A stretch of DNA of 38,042 nucleotides from Desulfurococcales archaeon. Lineage in GTDB: Archaea; Thermoproteota; Thermoprotei_A; Sulfolobales; Desulfurococcaceae. This document shows positions 7,886 through 15,756 of the stretch, in pieces; positions within the stretch are counted from its first letter, which is position 1; the number at the start of each line of letters is the position of its first letter. The position numbers and the translations under genes were made by a program. The stretch lies in assembly GCA_027067785.1 (NCBI GenBank), contig JAMOVL010000033.1:1-38042 (forward strand), given 5' to 3'. Below the pieces are notes generated by a model. The model worked only from the letters and a program-made list of their open reading frames with translations, was not told the origin of the DNA and did no database searches.

Positions 7886-7966
7886 GCGGCGATCAGCGCT
7901 TTGGCCCCACATCACAGTTCAGGATACCTCCCTTAGTGGGAGGTCCCCACTCATCATTTCCGCCAA
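7886..7966 (-). ncRNA. C/D-box-like guide RNA candidate with internal hairpin
   Basis: On the minus strand, a terminal stem GGCG (7964-7961) / CGCC (7891-7888) encloses box C ATGATGA (7957-7951), a 7-bp hairpin (ACCTCCC 7944-7938 with GGGAGGT 7932-7926, loop of five), box D' CTGA (7922-7919), C' TGTGATG (7916-7910), a 13-base guide-like spacer (7909-7897) and box D CTGA (7896-7893). All four boxes and a terminal stem are present in the right order. The C-to-D' interval of 28 bases with a hairpin is longer than the usual 12. It lies 27 bases from the end of the gene at 7994. Confidence 0.5.
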
Positions 7967-7993
7967 ACAATAGTAATCCGGTTTTCCCTTAAA

Positions 7994-8518
7994 TTATTCT
8001 TTTATATCAAACACTATTTCCTCCCTACCTCCAACAAGAGTGCCCGGCTTAACTCGGAACCACAGTCCACGCCCGTTAGGCAGTATTTCGTAGGGTACAC
8101 CTACTTCCACCTTAACTACTCTGGCGTTTACGGGTAGGAACCAATAGACTATGTATTCATACTCAGCTCTTTCTTCCTCGTAGATGTTCACGTATTTGTT
8201 TATTCCTTTACGTAGTTTACCGGCAAACTCGATGTTGAACACAATGTAGGCGTATCGTCCTCTCTCCTTAACGCCAATATTAACATCCACTACTCTTGGA
8301 TAGACCCTCTCATCATTTATGTAAACTTCTTCTTGATCAAGAAAGTACTGCATGTTTTCTCCAAGCATTTTCAGCTCTTTGGATAGGGCAACTGGTCTCC
8401 TTAAAAGTCCTGCATAGTATTTATCCGGATCATAGTACTCGAATATGACTTCCTGGTCCACAAGTCCGTTTTCATGCATGAAGAACAAACCATATGCGTA
8501 GACGGGGCGGGGCTCCAT
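7994..8518 (-). CDS. Conserved-looking protein of unknown function
   Basis: A soluble, strand-rich protein of 174 residues, rich in Tyr, Val and Glu, with no signal peptide or membrane segment. It opens with RPVYAYGLFFMHENGLVDQE and has a repeated pattern of beta strands (VYPRVVDVNIGVKERGRYAY, VVKVEVGVPYEILPNGRG), suggesting a beta-sandwich or barrel. No cysteine or catalytic motif stands out. The start ATG (8518) is preceded by a strong GGTGATC ribosome binding site. It is separated by 39 bases from the membrane regulator upstream on the same strand. Family not recognised. Confidence 0.65.
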   Translation of the reverse strand: MEPRPVYAYGLFFMHENGLVDQEVIFEYYDPDKYYAGLLRRPVALSKELKMLGENMQYFLDQEEVYINDERVYPRVVDVNIGVKERGRYAYIVFNIEFAGKLRKGINKYVNIYEEERAEYEYIVYWFLPVNARVVKVEVGVPYEILPNGRGLWFRVKPGTLVGGREEIVFDIKE

Positions 8519-8557
8519 ATGATCACCGTAGCGCCGAGGCGTTAGGCCATTAGGGCT

Positions 8558-9613
8558 TTACTGCTTGTTCTTCTCCTCGTACTCCTTCTTTAGCTTCTCA
8601 TATATTTCACGTCCCTTATCGGTTAGTTTAATGATATTGTATTTTCCCGCCCTTATGATCTCGACATATCCTTCTTCCATCATTCTCTTAACTCTACGCG
8701 ATATTGTTGATTTAGGCCTCCCGGTCAGCGTGACTAGTCTGCTCTGCTTTATTCCTTTATCACCAGCATCCCCCACGAGGAGAATTATGTGTCTAACCGT
8801 GTCGTCGCTAAGTATATCGCCTGAGGGCATTGTTTCAACCTCTATTTTCCCGCCACCCCTACGCATATATAGAGCTACTACAGCTATTGCCAGCGCGATT
8901 ATGATTAAGCCTATTATAATGCCCCATGGGCTTATTCCGGTATAACCTGCTGCAGTAGTTGTCTCGGCTTGTGTTGGAGATGTTGTTGGAGAGATGCTTG
9001 GATTCATGGGTGTCGTAGTTATCGTATGTGTTGGAGAGACTATTTGTTGAGATACAAGCGTTACTACGTACATCAATGGCTGGCTGAGCCTAATTATTAT
9101 GCAGTTTGTACCGTTTTCTATTGAGTCAGGTTTTGGCGCTACGTAGACACTGTATTTTCCAAATATCGTTATTGTGCCAGTTAGAGAAGGATAGGTGAAG
9201 TTTTCGAGATTAATGGTTACAGCATACACGCCGATAGATACTTCATCGCTTATTCCTGAAACAACGTATTCTATTGTAATGGACGAAGCATTATATGCTA
9301 GTATAGTTAGTGTTGAACTACCTTTATTGAAACTGTAGAAAAGCTCGTTGTTGGCATTATTCTTTACATTAACGATCGTTATGTTTTTGCCTGGTATAAC
9401 AGGAACTGTTATATTTGCCATCTGAGAACCTGTTAAAGGCGGGTTTAAATACACTGTTTCAACGACATATGATACATCCGTTACAGGATCTATATTCATT
9501 GTAAAGCTGACACGAGATATACTGACGGAGGCACTGGCAGCTAAGGATACGAGCAGCAATGATGCAATCATCAGTGTAAGCGCTATTATTGCTTGTCTTT
9601 GCATCCTCATCAC
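8558..9613 (-). CDS. Membrane-anchored winged-helix regulator with extracellular domain
   Basis: Residues 1-29 form a signal peptide or signal anchor. Residues 30-195 are a strand-rich external domain with several possible N-glycosylation sites, followed by a Ser/Thr/Pro-rich stalk (about 196-222), a transmembrane helix (about 226-250) and a cytoplasmic winged-helix domain (about 268-340) with the helix-turn-helix QSRLVTLTGRPKSTISRRVK and a wing ending in LTDKGREIYEKL. The layout suggests a one-component sensor that passes an external or envelope signal to DNA; similar architectures occur in archaea. GTG at 9613, ATG at 9610 and ATG at 9604 are all possible starts. Ligand and targets are unknown. 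Confidence 0.78.
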   Translation of the reverse strand: MMRMQRQAIIALTLMIASLLLVSLAASASVSISRVSFTMNIDPVTDVSYVVETVYLNPPLTGSQMANITVPVIPGKNITIVNVKNNANNELFYSFNKGSSTLTILAYNASSITIEYVVSGISDEVSIGVYAVTINLENFTYPSLTGTITIFGKYSVYVAPKPDSIENGTNCIIIRLSQPLMYVVTLVSQQIVSPTHTITTTPMNPSISPTTSPTQAETTTAAGYTGISPWGIIIGLIIIALAIAVVALYMRRGGGKIEVETMPSGDILSDDTVRHIILLVGDAGDKGIKQSRLVTLTGRPKSTISRRVKRMMEEGYVEIIRAGKYNIIKLTDKGREIYEKLKKEYEEKNKQ

Positions 9614-9753
9614 TGAATCCTACTCGGTTTACATAAAGTTTTGATCCCTTACGTGCATATTTAAGTATAATTGAATGGTAGATATCTTTCTATGACTCTG
9701 TTAGTTATTCCGAGAAACTGTTCTATAATGGAAAAATTTTGTATAGTTAAAAA

Positions 9754-10980
9754 TTATCTTCCTCGATGATGCTGCATGAGCACATGCATAACCATAGTTG
9801 TTCTAAACATTTTCACAAGATCAACATGAGAGCCTGTAGCCTTGTTAATTTCATGACTAATTGTCGTTAGGACAAGGTCTAACAACTTAATGCCTGTTGC
9901 ACCCGTCACATTGTTTAGCCTGTACGTTATGTTCTTGACATGCTCGTAGAGCTTAGCCGGGTTCATTAAATTATTCTGTTCACGCCATTTCATAACTGCC
10001 CTAGCTGTTCCGGGGTACCCGCTGGCCATTATCACTACGCTAGTAGCTATTTTGGCTATCGTATCTAGTGAGGCATGATTTATCTTTTCAGCCACTATCC
10101 TCGCTTCCCTATGAATAGCTATTCTGATCTCTGCTATCCTTCTCTCTTTTATCATAGCGATGATACGCTCCCTAACTACGGGAGGCAGGTGGCTGATGAC
10201 CTTCTTTATAACTACGGGATTTATCTCCATTCTACGTATTAGTGTTAGAAGATCCACAGGATGCTGGAAACCTAGTTTCTGCGCAACAGACGACACTATT
10301 ATTAGTCCGTATGACTTGACAAGCGTGTTATACGCTTTTATCGACTCCGCCAGTGCTGCTTTGATAAAACCATTCTTTAGAAGTTTTAACGCGGTCTCAG
10401 CCTGTCCATTCGCGATTATAGCATTAATCCTTAGTTCTGGCGGGAGAACTATACTGTTGTTTTCAGCAATCTTAGCTGCTTTACCTACTATGTTTTTGAA
10501 CTCGTCTATTAGTTTTAATACTGCCATAACAGTCTTGTTTGTAACGGTTCTGTTCTCACCTAGATTACTGTTGATCGTCTTCTGTAAAACAATATACGCT
10601 GTTGCAGGAGATAGACCAAATACTAGTGAAGCCCTTATCGCAAGGTGTTTCGCTAGGGTCTGATTTGTTGATGCAATGCGTTCTGCTTCGCTGAGGAGAG
10701 CGTTTCCTCTCTCAATGATAGCTTTTGCTAGGGTTACATTGTAGCCTAAAGCCCAGTTTAGGACCGGCATGCTCTCGTTTCGGACGAGATACGCTATTTG
10801 TAGTGCTTTATCATATGTTATATTTTCAGACAATAGTTTATCAATACCATTACCTGTCGTGCTTGACGGGGTGTTAGTAGTGCTAGAGGCGCTGGTTAAT
10901 GGTGCAAGCGCCGCTGTAAATAGTGACAACGCTATCACTGCAACGACCAATAACCCGATCGCCTTAACCATGCCCTTCAT
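9754..10980 (-). CDS. Secreted or surface-anchored helical protein, unknown function
   Basis: A clear signal peptide (MKGMVKAIGLLVVAVIALSL, ending near SASS) is followed by a short Thr/Ser/Asn-rich linker and about 350 residues of almost purely helical sequence with many NxS/T sites (NES, NVT, NQT, NRT, NKT, NNS, NIT). No second membrane segment is present, so it is either released or held by the signal anchor. GGTGACC lies at the expected distance upstream of ATG 10980. It is transcribed towards, and 140 bases ahead of, the membrane regulator gene, which makes a functional link plausible but unproven. No family recognised. Confidence 0.7.
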   Translation of the reverse strand: MKGMVKAIGLLVVAVIALSLFTAALAPLTSASSTTNTPSSTTGNGIDKLLSENITYDKALQIAYLVRNESMPVLNWALGYNVTLAKAIIERGNALLSEAERIASTNQTLAKHLAIRASLVFGLSPATAYIVLQKTINSNLGENRTVTNKTVMAVLKLIDEFKNIVGKAAKIAENNSIVLPPELRINAIIANGQAETALKLLKNGFIKAALAESIKAYNTLVKSYGLIIVSSVAQKLGFQHPVDLLTLIRRMEINPVVIKKVISHLPPVVRERIIAMIKERRIAEIRIAIHREARIVAEKINHASLDTIAKIATSVVIMASGYPGTARAVMKWREQNNLMNPAKLYEHVKNITYRLNNVTGATGIKLLDLVLTTISHEINKATGSHVDLVKMFRTTMVMHVLMQHHRGR

Positions 10981-11013
10981 GCCTGGTCACCAGTGAGCTT
11001 CTTTATGTACCTG

Positions 11014-11021
11014 TTTATAAA
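11014..11021. promoter_or_regulatory. Symmetric TATA box between divergent genes
   Basis: TTTATAAA is palindromic and sits between the divergent genes starting at 10980 (minus) and 11073 (plus). About 25 bases on either side gives starts near 10992 and 11043, leaving short leaders for both genes. One box may therefore serve both directions; a second, weaker element cannot be excluded. Confidence 0.4.
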
Positions 11022-11072
11022 AGGGATATTACGGAACAATACATGGCTACAGCTCCGTAACCGTGTGGAACG

Positions 11073-11726
11073 GTGAAACTATTGAATGATAAAACATATA
11101 ATTGGAGGTACAACTGGCTTATCAGCTGCCCACATGTAGTACTAATCAATGCGGAAAAATGGAGACAACACGATATCTACATAGGAATCCCCCTACTTAA
11201 CTCAAGAACAATCATAATGGAAGACGAAGAAAAAACAACCTTACTGAACACGCCCTATACACCTTCAGGATACACTTTTCTACACATGGATCACTGCGTC
11301 GAATCATTTCTAACACCTCCTTCAACCGAAAACCTATATAATATGATAGAGGCAAGCAATCCAGTCATGTTGACAGCATACTATGGTGGATACAATGTCT
11401 TCATAGACTCCGAGAACCCCGAGATCATAGTGTCCGAGATCGTGGCCGACAATATATTTGTCCATCTATACAAGAAGCCCCTATCCTTGTTCAAGATGAT
11501 CAATACCGAGCTCGACAATCTCGTCATACTCGGCGTCGCGCTGAGAAAGGGTAATCTCAGAGAATATTGGGGTGTAGAAGCAATAGGTATACGGGACAGA
11601 CTATCGGGTGAAATACTGGTTTTCAGCGAAAAACCATTGCCTGGAAAACAATTCTTCAAAATAGACAATACAGGTTTTAGACAAGTTGTAAAAGCGAACT
11701 TTATCGGCTGCAAAACACAAGAATAG
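11073..11726 (+). CDS. Protein of unknown function
   Basis: A 217-residue soluble protein starting at GTG with no strong ribosome binding site, consistent with a short-leader transcript from the TATA box at 11014. It reads as mixed alpha/beta: SCPHVVLINAEKWRQHDIYI, a central segment NPVMLTAYYGGYNVFIDSEN, and a strand-rich C-terminus ending in FIGCKTQE. There are no membrane segments, and the few cysteines show no metal-site spacing. No family recognised. The gene is followed by a C/D sRNA candidate rather than directly by the next protein gene. Confidence 0.6.
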   Translation: MKLLNDKTYNWRYNWLISCPHVVLINAEKWRQHDIYIGIPLLNSRTIIMEDEEKTTLLNTPYTPSGYTFLHMDHCVESFLTPPSTENLYNMIEASNPVMLTAYYGGYNVFIDSENPEIIVSEIVADNIFVHLYKKPLSLFKMINTELDNLVILGVALRKGNLREYWGVEAIGIRDRLSGEILVFSEKPLPGKQFFKIDNTGFRQVVKANFIGCKTQE

Positions 11727-11737
11727 GTAATTAGTAG

Positions 11738-11795
11738 CCGATGATGAATCTCACAGCCATAACGGACTAGGTGACAGAGGAGGTTTCGTCTGAGG
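11738..11795 (+). ncRNA. C/D box sRNA candidate
   Basis: Box C ATGATGA (11741-11747), 15-base spacer, D'-like CGGA (11763-11766), 4-base gap, C'-like GTGACAG (11771-11777), a 12-base guide AGGAGGTTTCGT (11778-11789), then box D CTGA (11790-11793). A CC/GG pair flanks the boxes. The order and the 4- and 12-base spacings are those of archaeal C/D sRNAs that guide 2'-O-methylation of rRNA or tRNA. By the N-plus-five rule the D guide would point to the second A of an ACGAA sequence in its target. The target was not identified. The D' and C' boxes are each degenerate. Confidence 0.55.
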
Positions 11796-11864
11796 AATAA
11801 AAGACACAATGATACATTCTATATCCGTATAAAGCATAACTATATCGAGGGAAGGTGCATAGCT

Positions 11865-13388
11865 ATGCCCATAACAGTTAAGGAAATGAGAATAATTGAA
11901 ACAAATACCGTGGCCCTCGGCATACCATTGATAAGGCTAATGGAAGCAGCCGGAAAAAGCGTTGCCGAAGCTATCATTTCCAAGCTTAAACCAAGCGAGG
12001 CTAAGAGAATAGTTGTACTCATGGGAAGGGGCGGTAACGGCGGAGACGGTATCGTAGCTGCCCGGTACCTAGATTCCTTCGGCTATAACGTAGAGGTACT
12101 ACCTGCATATAGAGAGGAACTTATAGGTCATCCAGACACGCTTGAAAACTTCAGAATACTCAAGAAACTAAGCACCATCAAGATCCATAAGCCCGGCAAA
12201 CTAGATGTTCTAGAGAATGCGGATGTAATTATTGACGGCCTTCTAGGTACAGGTGTAAGGGGAGAATTAAGAGACCCTATAAGATCACTGGTTGAAAAAG
12301 CAAATTCTGTTAACGCTCAGCTAAAAGTAGCGATTGATACACCTACAGGCTTAGACCCTGATACAGGGGAGATCCATGGAGTAGCGTTCAAGGCTGATGT
12401 AACAGTAACTTTCCACGATATTAAGCCGGGCCTGGAGAAACGGAGAGATATAGCTGGAGAAATCATTGTGGCAGATATAGGTGTACCAAGAGATGCTGTC
12501 AAGTACGTTGGCCCCGGGGACCTGATCTATAATGTTCCTAAGAGACCCAGAGAAGCCCATAAGGGAAGTAGCGGGAGAATACTCATTATAGGAGGCAGTA
12601 ACCGCTACACAGGAGCCCCCGCACTAGCTGGTCTCGCCGCACTCGCGACGGGCGCTGATCTCGCATTTATAGTCTGCCCAGAATCAATAAGACATATTAT
12701 TGCAGGATATAGCCCCGAGCTCATAACGGTACCCTACCCCGATAAATATCTTAACCTCGAAGTCCTCGACCACGTATTCAGAGCCATAGAGGAGTATAGA
12801 CCACATGTCATAGTAGTCGGGCCTGGGCTGGGGAGAAGGCCGGAGACACTAGAAGCTGTTAGGAGGCTTCTTGATAGGCTAATAGAAGCAGATAAGAAAA
12901 TAGTAATTGATGCTGATGCACTTAAGGCTATAGAGTATGGACGTATAAAATTCCATGGAAATGCTATCCTAACACCTCATAGAGGCGAGTTCAAAGCCTT
13001 AACAGGCGAGACGGTGGGAGAGGGAGAAAAAGGAGTTTCTATCGTTGCTGAAGCAGCGAGAAACCTCGAAGCAACAATACTGTTGAAGGCTCCAATCGAC
13101 ATCATAAGTGATGGAGAACGAGTAAAATACAATAGGACAGGCAATCCATACATGGCTGTCGGTGGCACGGGAGATGTACTAACAGGGATAACAGCTAGTC
13201 TCTACGCATTAACAAATGATCCATTTACATCAGCGATTCTCGCCGCATACATTAACGGCTTAGCTGGGGACTACCTACTAAGGATTGGAGAAAGGGTATC
13301 ACCGATCAATATAATTAATGTAATAGACAAGATAATGAAAGATCCTCTTAGCATCCATCTTAAAACATATACCGAGCAAGGTAAATAA
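11865..13388 (+). CDS. nnr: Bifunctional NAD(P)HX repair enzyme (epimerase + ADP-dependent dehydratase)
   Basis: Repairs hydrated NADH and NADPH, which form faster at high temperature. The N-terminal YjeF_N domain (about 1-215) has GRGGNGGDG, LLGTGVRG and DTPTGLDPD and epimerises NAD(P)HX; the C-terminal ribokinase-like domain (about 225-507) has GSSGRILIIGGSNRYTGAP, VVGPGLGR, DADAL, TPHRGEF and the nucleotide-binding GGTGDVLTG, and dehydrates the S form using ADP. The 507-residue fusion is standard for bacteria and archaea. ATG 11865 is preceded by GGTG at 11853. The microprotein and YkgJ-type gene follow at short spacing and may be cotranscribed. Confidence 0.95.
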   Translation: MPITVKEMRIIETNTVALGIPLIRLMEAAGKSVAEAIISKLKPSEAKRIVVLMGRGGNGGDGIVAARYLDSFGYNVEVLPAYREELIGHPDTLENFRILKKLSTIKIHKPGKLDVLENADVIIDGLLGTGVRGELRDPIRSLVEKANSVNAQLKVAIDTPTGLDPDTGEIHGVAFKADVTVTFHDIKPGLEKRRDIAGEIIVADIGVPRDAVKYVGPGDLIYNVPKRPREAHKGSSGRILIIGGSNRYTGAPALAGLAALATGADLAFIVCPESIRHIIAGYSPELITVPYPDKYLNLEVLDHVFRAIEEYRPHVIVVGPGLGRRPETLEAVRRLLDRLIEADKKIVIDADALKAIEYGRIKFHGNAILTPHRGEFKALTGETVGEGEKGVSIVAEAARNLEATILLKAPIDIISDGERVKYNRTGNPYMAVGGTGDVLTGITASLYALTNDPFTSAILAAYINGLAGDYLLRIGERVSPINIINVIDKIMKDPLSIHLKTYTEQGK

Positions 13389-13426
13389 GGACTTAAAAAG
13401 AAATGATTTGACCGAGTGATTAGGAA

Positions 13427-13564
13427 ATGTCCGAGAAGATCGATAAGAAGGAAAAGAAAAACAAAGATGAACAATATGATGATGACCTTGAGGTAGAATT
13501 CCTTATAGATGAGTACTACTCTAACTGTAGGATGTGCCCCTTTAGGGGCTTCTGCGGCACATGA
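13427..13564 (+). CDS. 45-residue microprotein with CxxCPFRxxC motif
   Basis: An ATG-started frame of 45 codons: a very charged first half (Lys then Asp/Glu) and a C-terminal SNCRMCPFRGFCGT. The CxxCPFRxxC spacing matches the three-cysteine end of Fe-S sites in Cas4 and AddB-type nucleases, but no other domain or fourth cysteine is present, so metal binding would need a partner or dimer. It lies 38 bases after nnr and 24 bases before the YkgJ-type cysteine-cluster gene on the same strand. It is short enough to be missed by ordinary gene finders. Real translation is likely but not proven. Confidence 0.6.
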   Translation: MSEKIDKKEKKNKDEQYDDDLEVEFLIDEYYSNCRMCPFRGFCGT

Positions 13565-13588
13565 CCATGAGTTATAATGGTGTAAAAA

Positions 13589-14179
13589 GTGTCGTCGAGA
13601 TACCTTGTTGTTAGAAGAGGCGAGAAAATCAGAGTTCAGTGCCAGAGAAGTGGGAGATGCTGTACTTCCGGGCCCAACGTAGGTTTAACGGCTTTCGATG
13701 TATGCCGTATAGCGAAGTACTTAGGTGTCGATTGGAGAGAGCTACGCGGAAAATACATTATAGCCATAGTTGCTGATGTCTTTGCAGTACCAGCGCTCAG
13801 AGGTGTCGGAACTGGTCGTTGCGCCTTCCTTAAGTATGAAGACCGCGTCCCTGTCTGTACAATTTATCCTGTAAGACCACTCCGATGCCGTTTGTACCCG
13901 TTTTTACCAGCATCTCCAAGTGTTAGAGACAAGGTTTACGTAGACACGTATTGTCCCGGTGTTGGAAAAGGCGAAGAAATAGAGCCTCCCTGGAAACTAC
14001 TAGACATATACTATGATGAGCAACGCAGACATTATGAAAGATTATTCGAGCTGGTATTCAAAGAAGGCTATGAGCCCCTGGAAGCACTGGAAAAACTCAT
14101 TGATGAAGTATGTGAACAATATAGTACATCGATAGAAGAAACTAATGCATCCAACCAAGGAGATAAGGACAAGCAATGA
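13589..14179 (+). CDS. YkgJ family cysteine-cluster protein
   Basis: The family motif is complete: CQRSGRCCTSGPNVGLTAFD near residues 18-38, then GRCAFL, VCTIYPVRPLRCRLYPFLP and a late DTYCPG. These conserved cysteines are thought to bind zinc or an Fe-S cluster; the biochemical role of the family is not established. Start is GTG at 13589, since an in-frame TAA lies at 13583-13585, and GGTG sits at 13579-13582. The last ~50 residues are acidic helix (YDEQRRHYERLFELVFKEGY). Its position directly after the cysteine microprotein suggests a shared role. Confidence 0.82.
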   Translation: MSSRYLVVRRGEKIRVQCQRSGRCCTSGPNVGLTAFDVCRIAKYLGVDWRELRGKYIIAIVADVFAVPALRGVGTGRCAFLKYEDRVPVCTIYPVRPLRCRLYPFLPASPSVRDKVYVDTYCPGVGKGEEIEPPWKLLDIYYDEQRRHYERLFELVFKEGYEPLEALEKLIDEVCEQYSTSIEETNASNQGDKDKQ

Positions 14180-14200
14180 TTATTCAAGTCTAGAAACATA

Positions 14201-14854
14201 ATGATATATTTGAAGCCTAATCAAATAGTGAAAGGTGTTTTTACATTGAAATGCAAAGACATGCTGGAAACAGTCTCCTTGTGGCTAAAAACGGGCAGAA
14301 CAGATGCAGAGAACCTTATCGATTTTCCATGGGAAGTAGAAAGTAAAGAAGGAGTTATTAAGGCTCTCCATCCCAAATACCCCATAGAGATCAATATACT
14401 CTGTGATGACGATATAGGTGTCCTGCGGCTACAGGTAATCCTTCCTGTTGAGACCATCGGGCTTGATTCTGAGAAGAGGATATTGATTTATCGAAAACTA
14501 CTGAAAATGAATGCTCTGCCTCTGACTAAAACTATGCTTATAGGTGATGACGACTACATATCAATAGCTTCTGATCTAAGTATAAAGAGCCTTAGTAAGA
14601 CAGAGTTTAATGACGCTCTCGCCCTATTGTTGGCTACGTTGAACTCGCTCGCTAAAACACTTGATCTATCCGATGTATTATCCGAAGCAATGGCTGAAGG
14701 GCTCATCAAACTAGTACGTAAACATATTAGTGAAGGATATGGTAAAGATAGACTACTCGATTACTTGGTCAAAGTAGTTGGTCTGACACGTAGCGAGGCT
14801 GAAACATTGTTAAGAGAAGTCCTTGGACCAGAGGATCAGCAGATCTATATTTAG
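14201..14854 (+). CDS. Unknown protein, possibly CesT/YbjN-like
   Basis: A 217-residue soluble alpha/beta protein. Residues about 60-150 show the pattern of the type III chaperone-like/YbjN fold: a strand pair, a helix (RILIYRKLLKMNALPLTKTM) and an edge segment (LIGDDDYISIASDLSIKSLS) followed by a long helix. The last 50 residues look like a helical UBA-like or dimerisation tail (RLLDYLVKVVGLTRSEAETL). The resemblance is by pattern only. The gene follows the YkgJ-type gene by 21 bases and overlaps the convergent btpA-like gene by four bases. Confidence 0.62.
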   Translation: MIYLKPNQIVKGVFTLKCKDMLETVSLWLKTGRTDAENLIDFPWEVESKEGVIKALHPKYPIEINILCDDDIGVLRLQVILPVETIGLDSEKRILIYRKLLKMNALPLTKTMLIGDDDYISIASDLSIKSLSKTEFNDALALLLATLNSLAKTLDLSDVLSEAMAEGLIKLVRKHISEGYGKDRLLDYLVKVVGLTRSEAETLLREVLGPEDQQIYI

Positions 14855-15642
14855 TGCTGGAAACGTTTTATTCTCTCAATTATTTTTCTCGTCCTATTTA
14901 CAAAATATCTTACTCTATCCCCATCGATTGGATTGTGGATCTTGCTTTCTTTCTTAAAATATGTTCCCACGATCACTCCGTCGGCGATTGAGACATATGA
15001 CCCTATATTGTAGGGGTTAACCCCGCTCCCTATAATTACCTGTATTTTACCCGCATATTTTTTGGCCAGGTATACTTTCAACGGGTCAGTCTTCTTACCT
15101 GTGGCTTTTCCAGTAATTATTATAGCGTCGGGATGACCGCGTGAAATAGCATTCTCTAGTACATCGATGTAAGATAGTATTGGCTTACCGTGCTTCACGT
15201 TTATATCGGCGTAAATCTTTACTTTAGCTGAGACTTTGGCCCTAAGTCTTTGGAGGCTTGCGGCAATTGGTAACAGTAGGCCCTCAGGAGCCCATACAGG
15301 CTCTATATAGGCGTTTACCCGGATAAAATCAGTGTGGCACTCAGTGGCGATCCGTAGCGCATCCAAGCCGGCGTTTCTTAGTACATTAACCCCGATCTCT
15401 ATCCCAGGATATCTGTCCCGGAGAAAACAAACTATATCTTTCATAGCGTTAATTGTCTCTATGGACGGCCTTATATGGAATGGTGAATCACCATAGTTTT
15501 CAACAATGAATCCATCAACACCACCCCCTACTAGTTTTTCAGCATCAGCCATGGCACGCTCTAGTATTTGTTCCCTATTTCCCCGGTAACGGGGTGAGCC
15601 CGGCAGGGGAAGTAAGTGTATCATTCCATAGATTTTGAACAT
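14851..15642 (-). CDS. BtpA/SgcQ family TIM-barrel protein
   Basis: A (beta/alpha)8-barrel protein. The signature is complete: YGMIHLLPLPGSP at the N-terminus, GGVDGFIVENYGDSPF, GVNVLRNAGLDALRIA, FIRVNAYIEP, IYADINVKHGKP, a lysine-rich ITGKATGKKTDP loop, IIGSGVNPYN, and DGVIVGTYFKK. In cyanobacteria BtpA affects photosystem I stability; the archaeal role and substrate are unknown, and phosphate-sugar binding is inferred from the barrel loops. I choose ATG at 15642 (263 residues) because an AGAGGT ribosome binding site lies nine bases upstream; an upstream TTG at 15672 would add ten residues. Confidence 0.85.
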   Translation of the reverse strand: MFKIYGMIHLLPLPGSPRYRGNREQILERAMADAEKLVGGGVDGFIVENYGDSPFHIRPSIETINAMKDIVCFLRDRYPGIEIGVNVLRNAGLDALRIATECHTDFIRVNAYIEPVWAPEGLLLPIAASLQRLRAKVSAKVKIYADINVKHGKPILSYIDVLENAISRGHPDAIIITGKATGKKTDPLKVYLAKKYAGKIQVIIGSGVNPYNIGSYVSIADGVIVGTYFKKESKIHNPIDGDRVRYFVNRTRKIIERIKRFQH

Positions 15643-15646
15643 TAGC

Positions 15647-15671
15647 TGAAACCTCTGTTTCGCAGGTTTCA
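15647..15671 (-). promoter_or_regulatory. Leader hairpin holding the ribosome binding site of the BtpA gene
   Basis: On the minus strand TGAAACCT (15671-15664) pairs perfectly with AGGTTTCA (15654-15647) around a nine-base loop. The 3' arm contains most of the AGAGGT ribosome binding site of the BtpA gene, and the ATG follows four bases later. If the transcript begins upstream of 15671, this hairpin could hide the binding site at lower temperature or until a factor binds. Regulation is inference; the pairing is seen. Confidence 0.4.
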
Positions 15672-15756
15672 ATATTATTTATTCCGGGTATCATATATTA
15701 CTTAACTAAAAATTATCTGGTACAAAAAATAATGTATAGTATGGTGTAATAGATTG

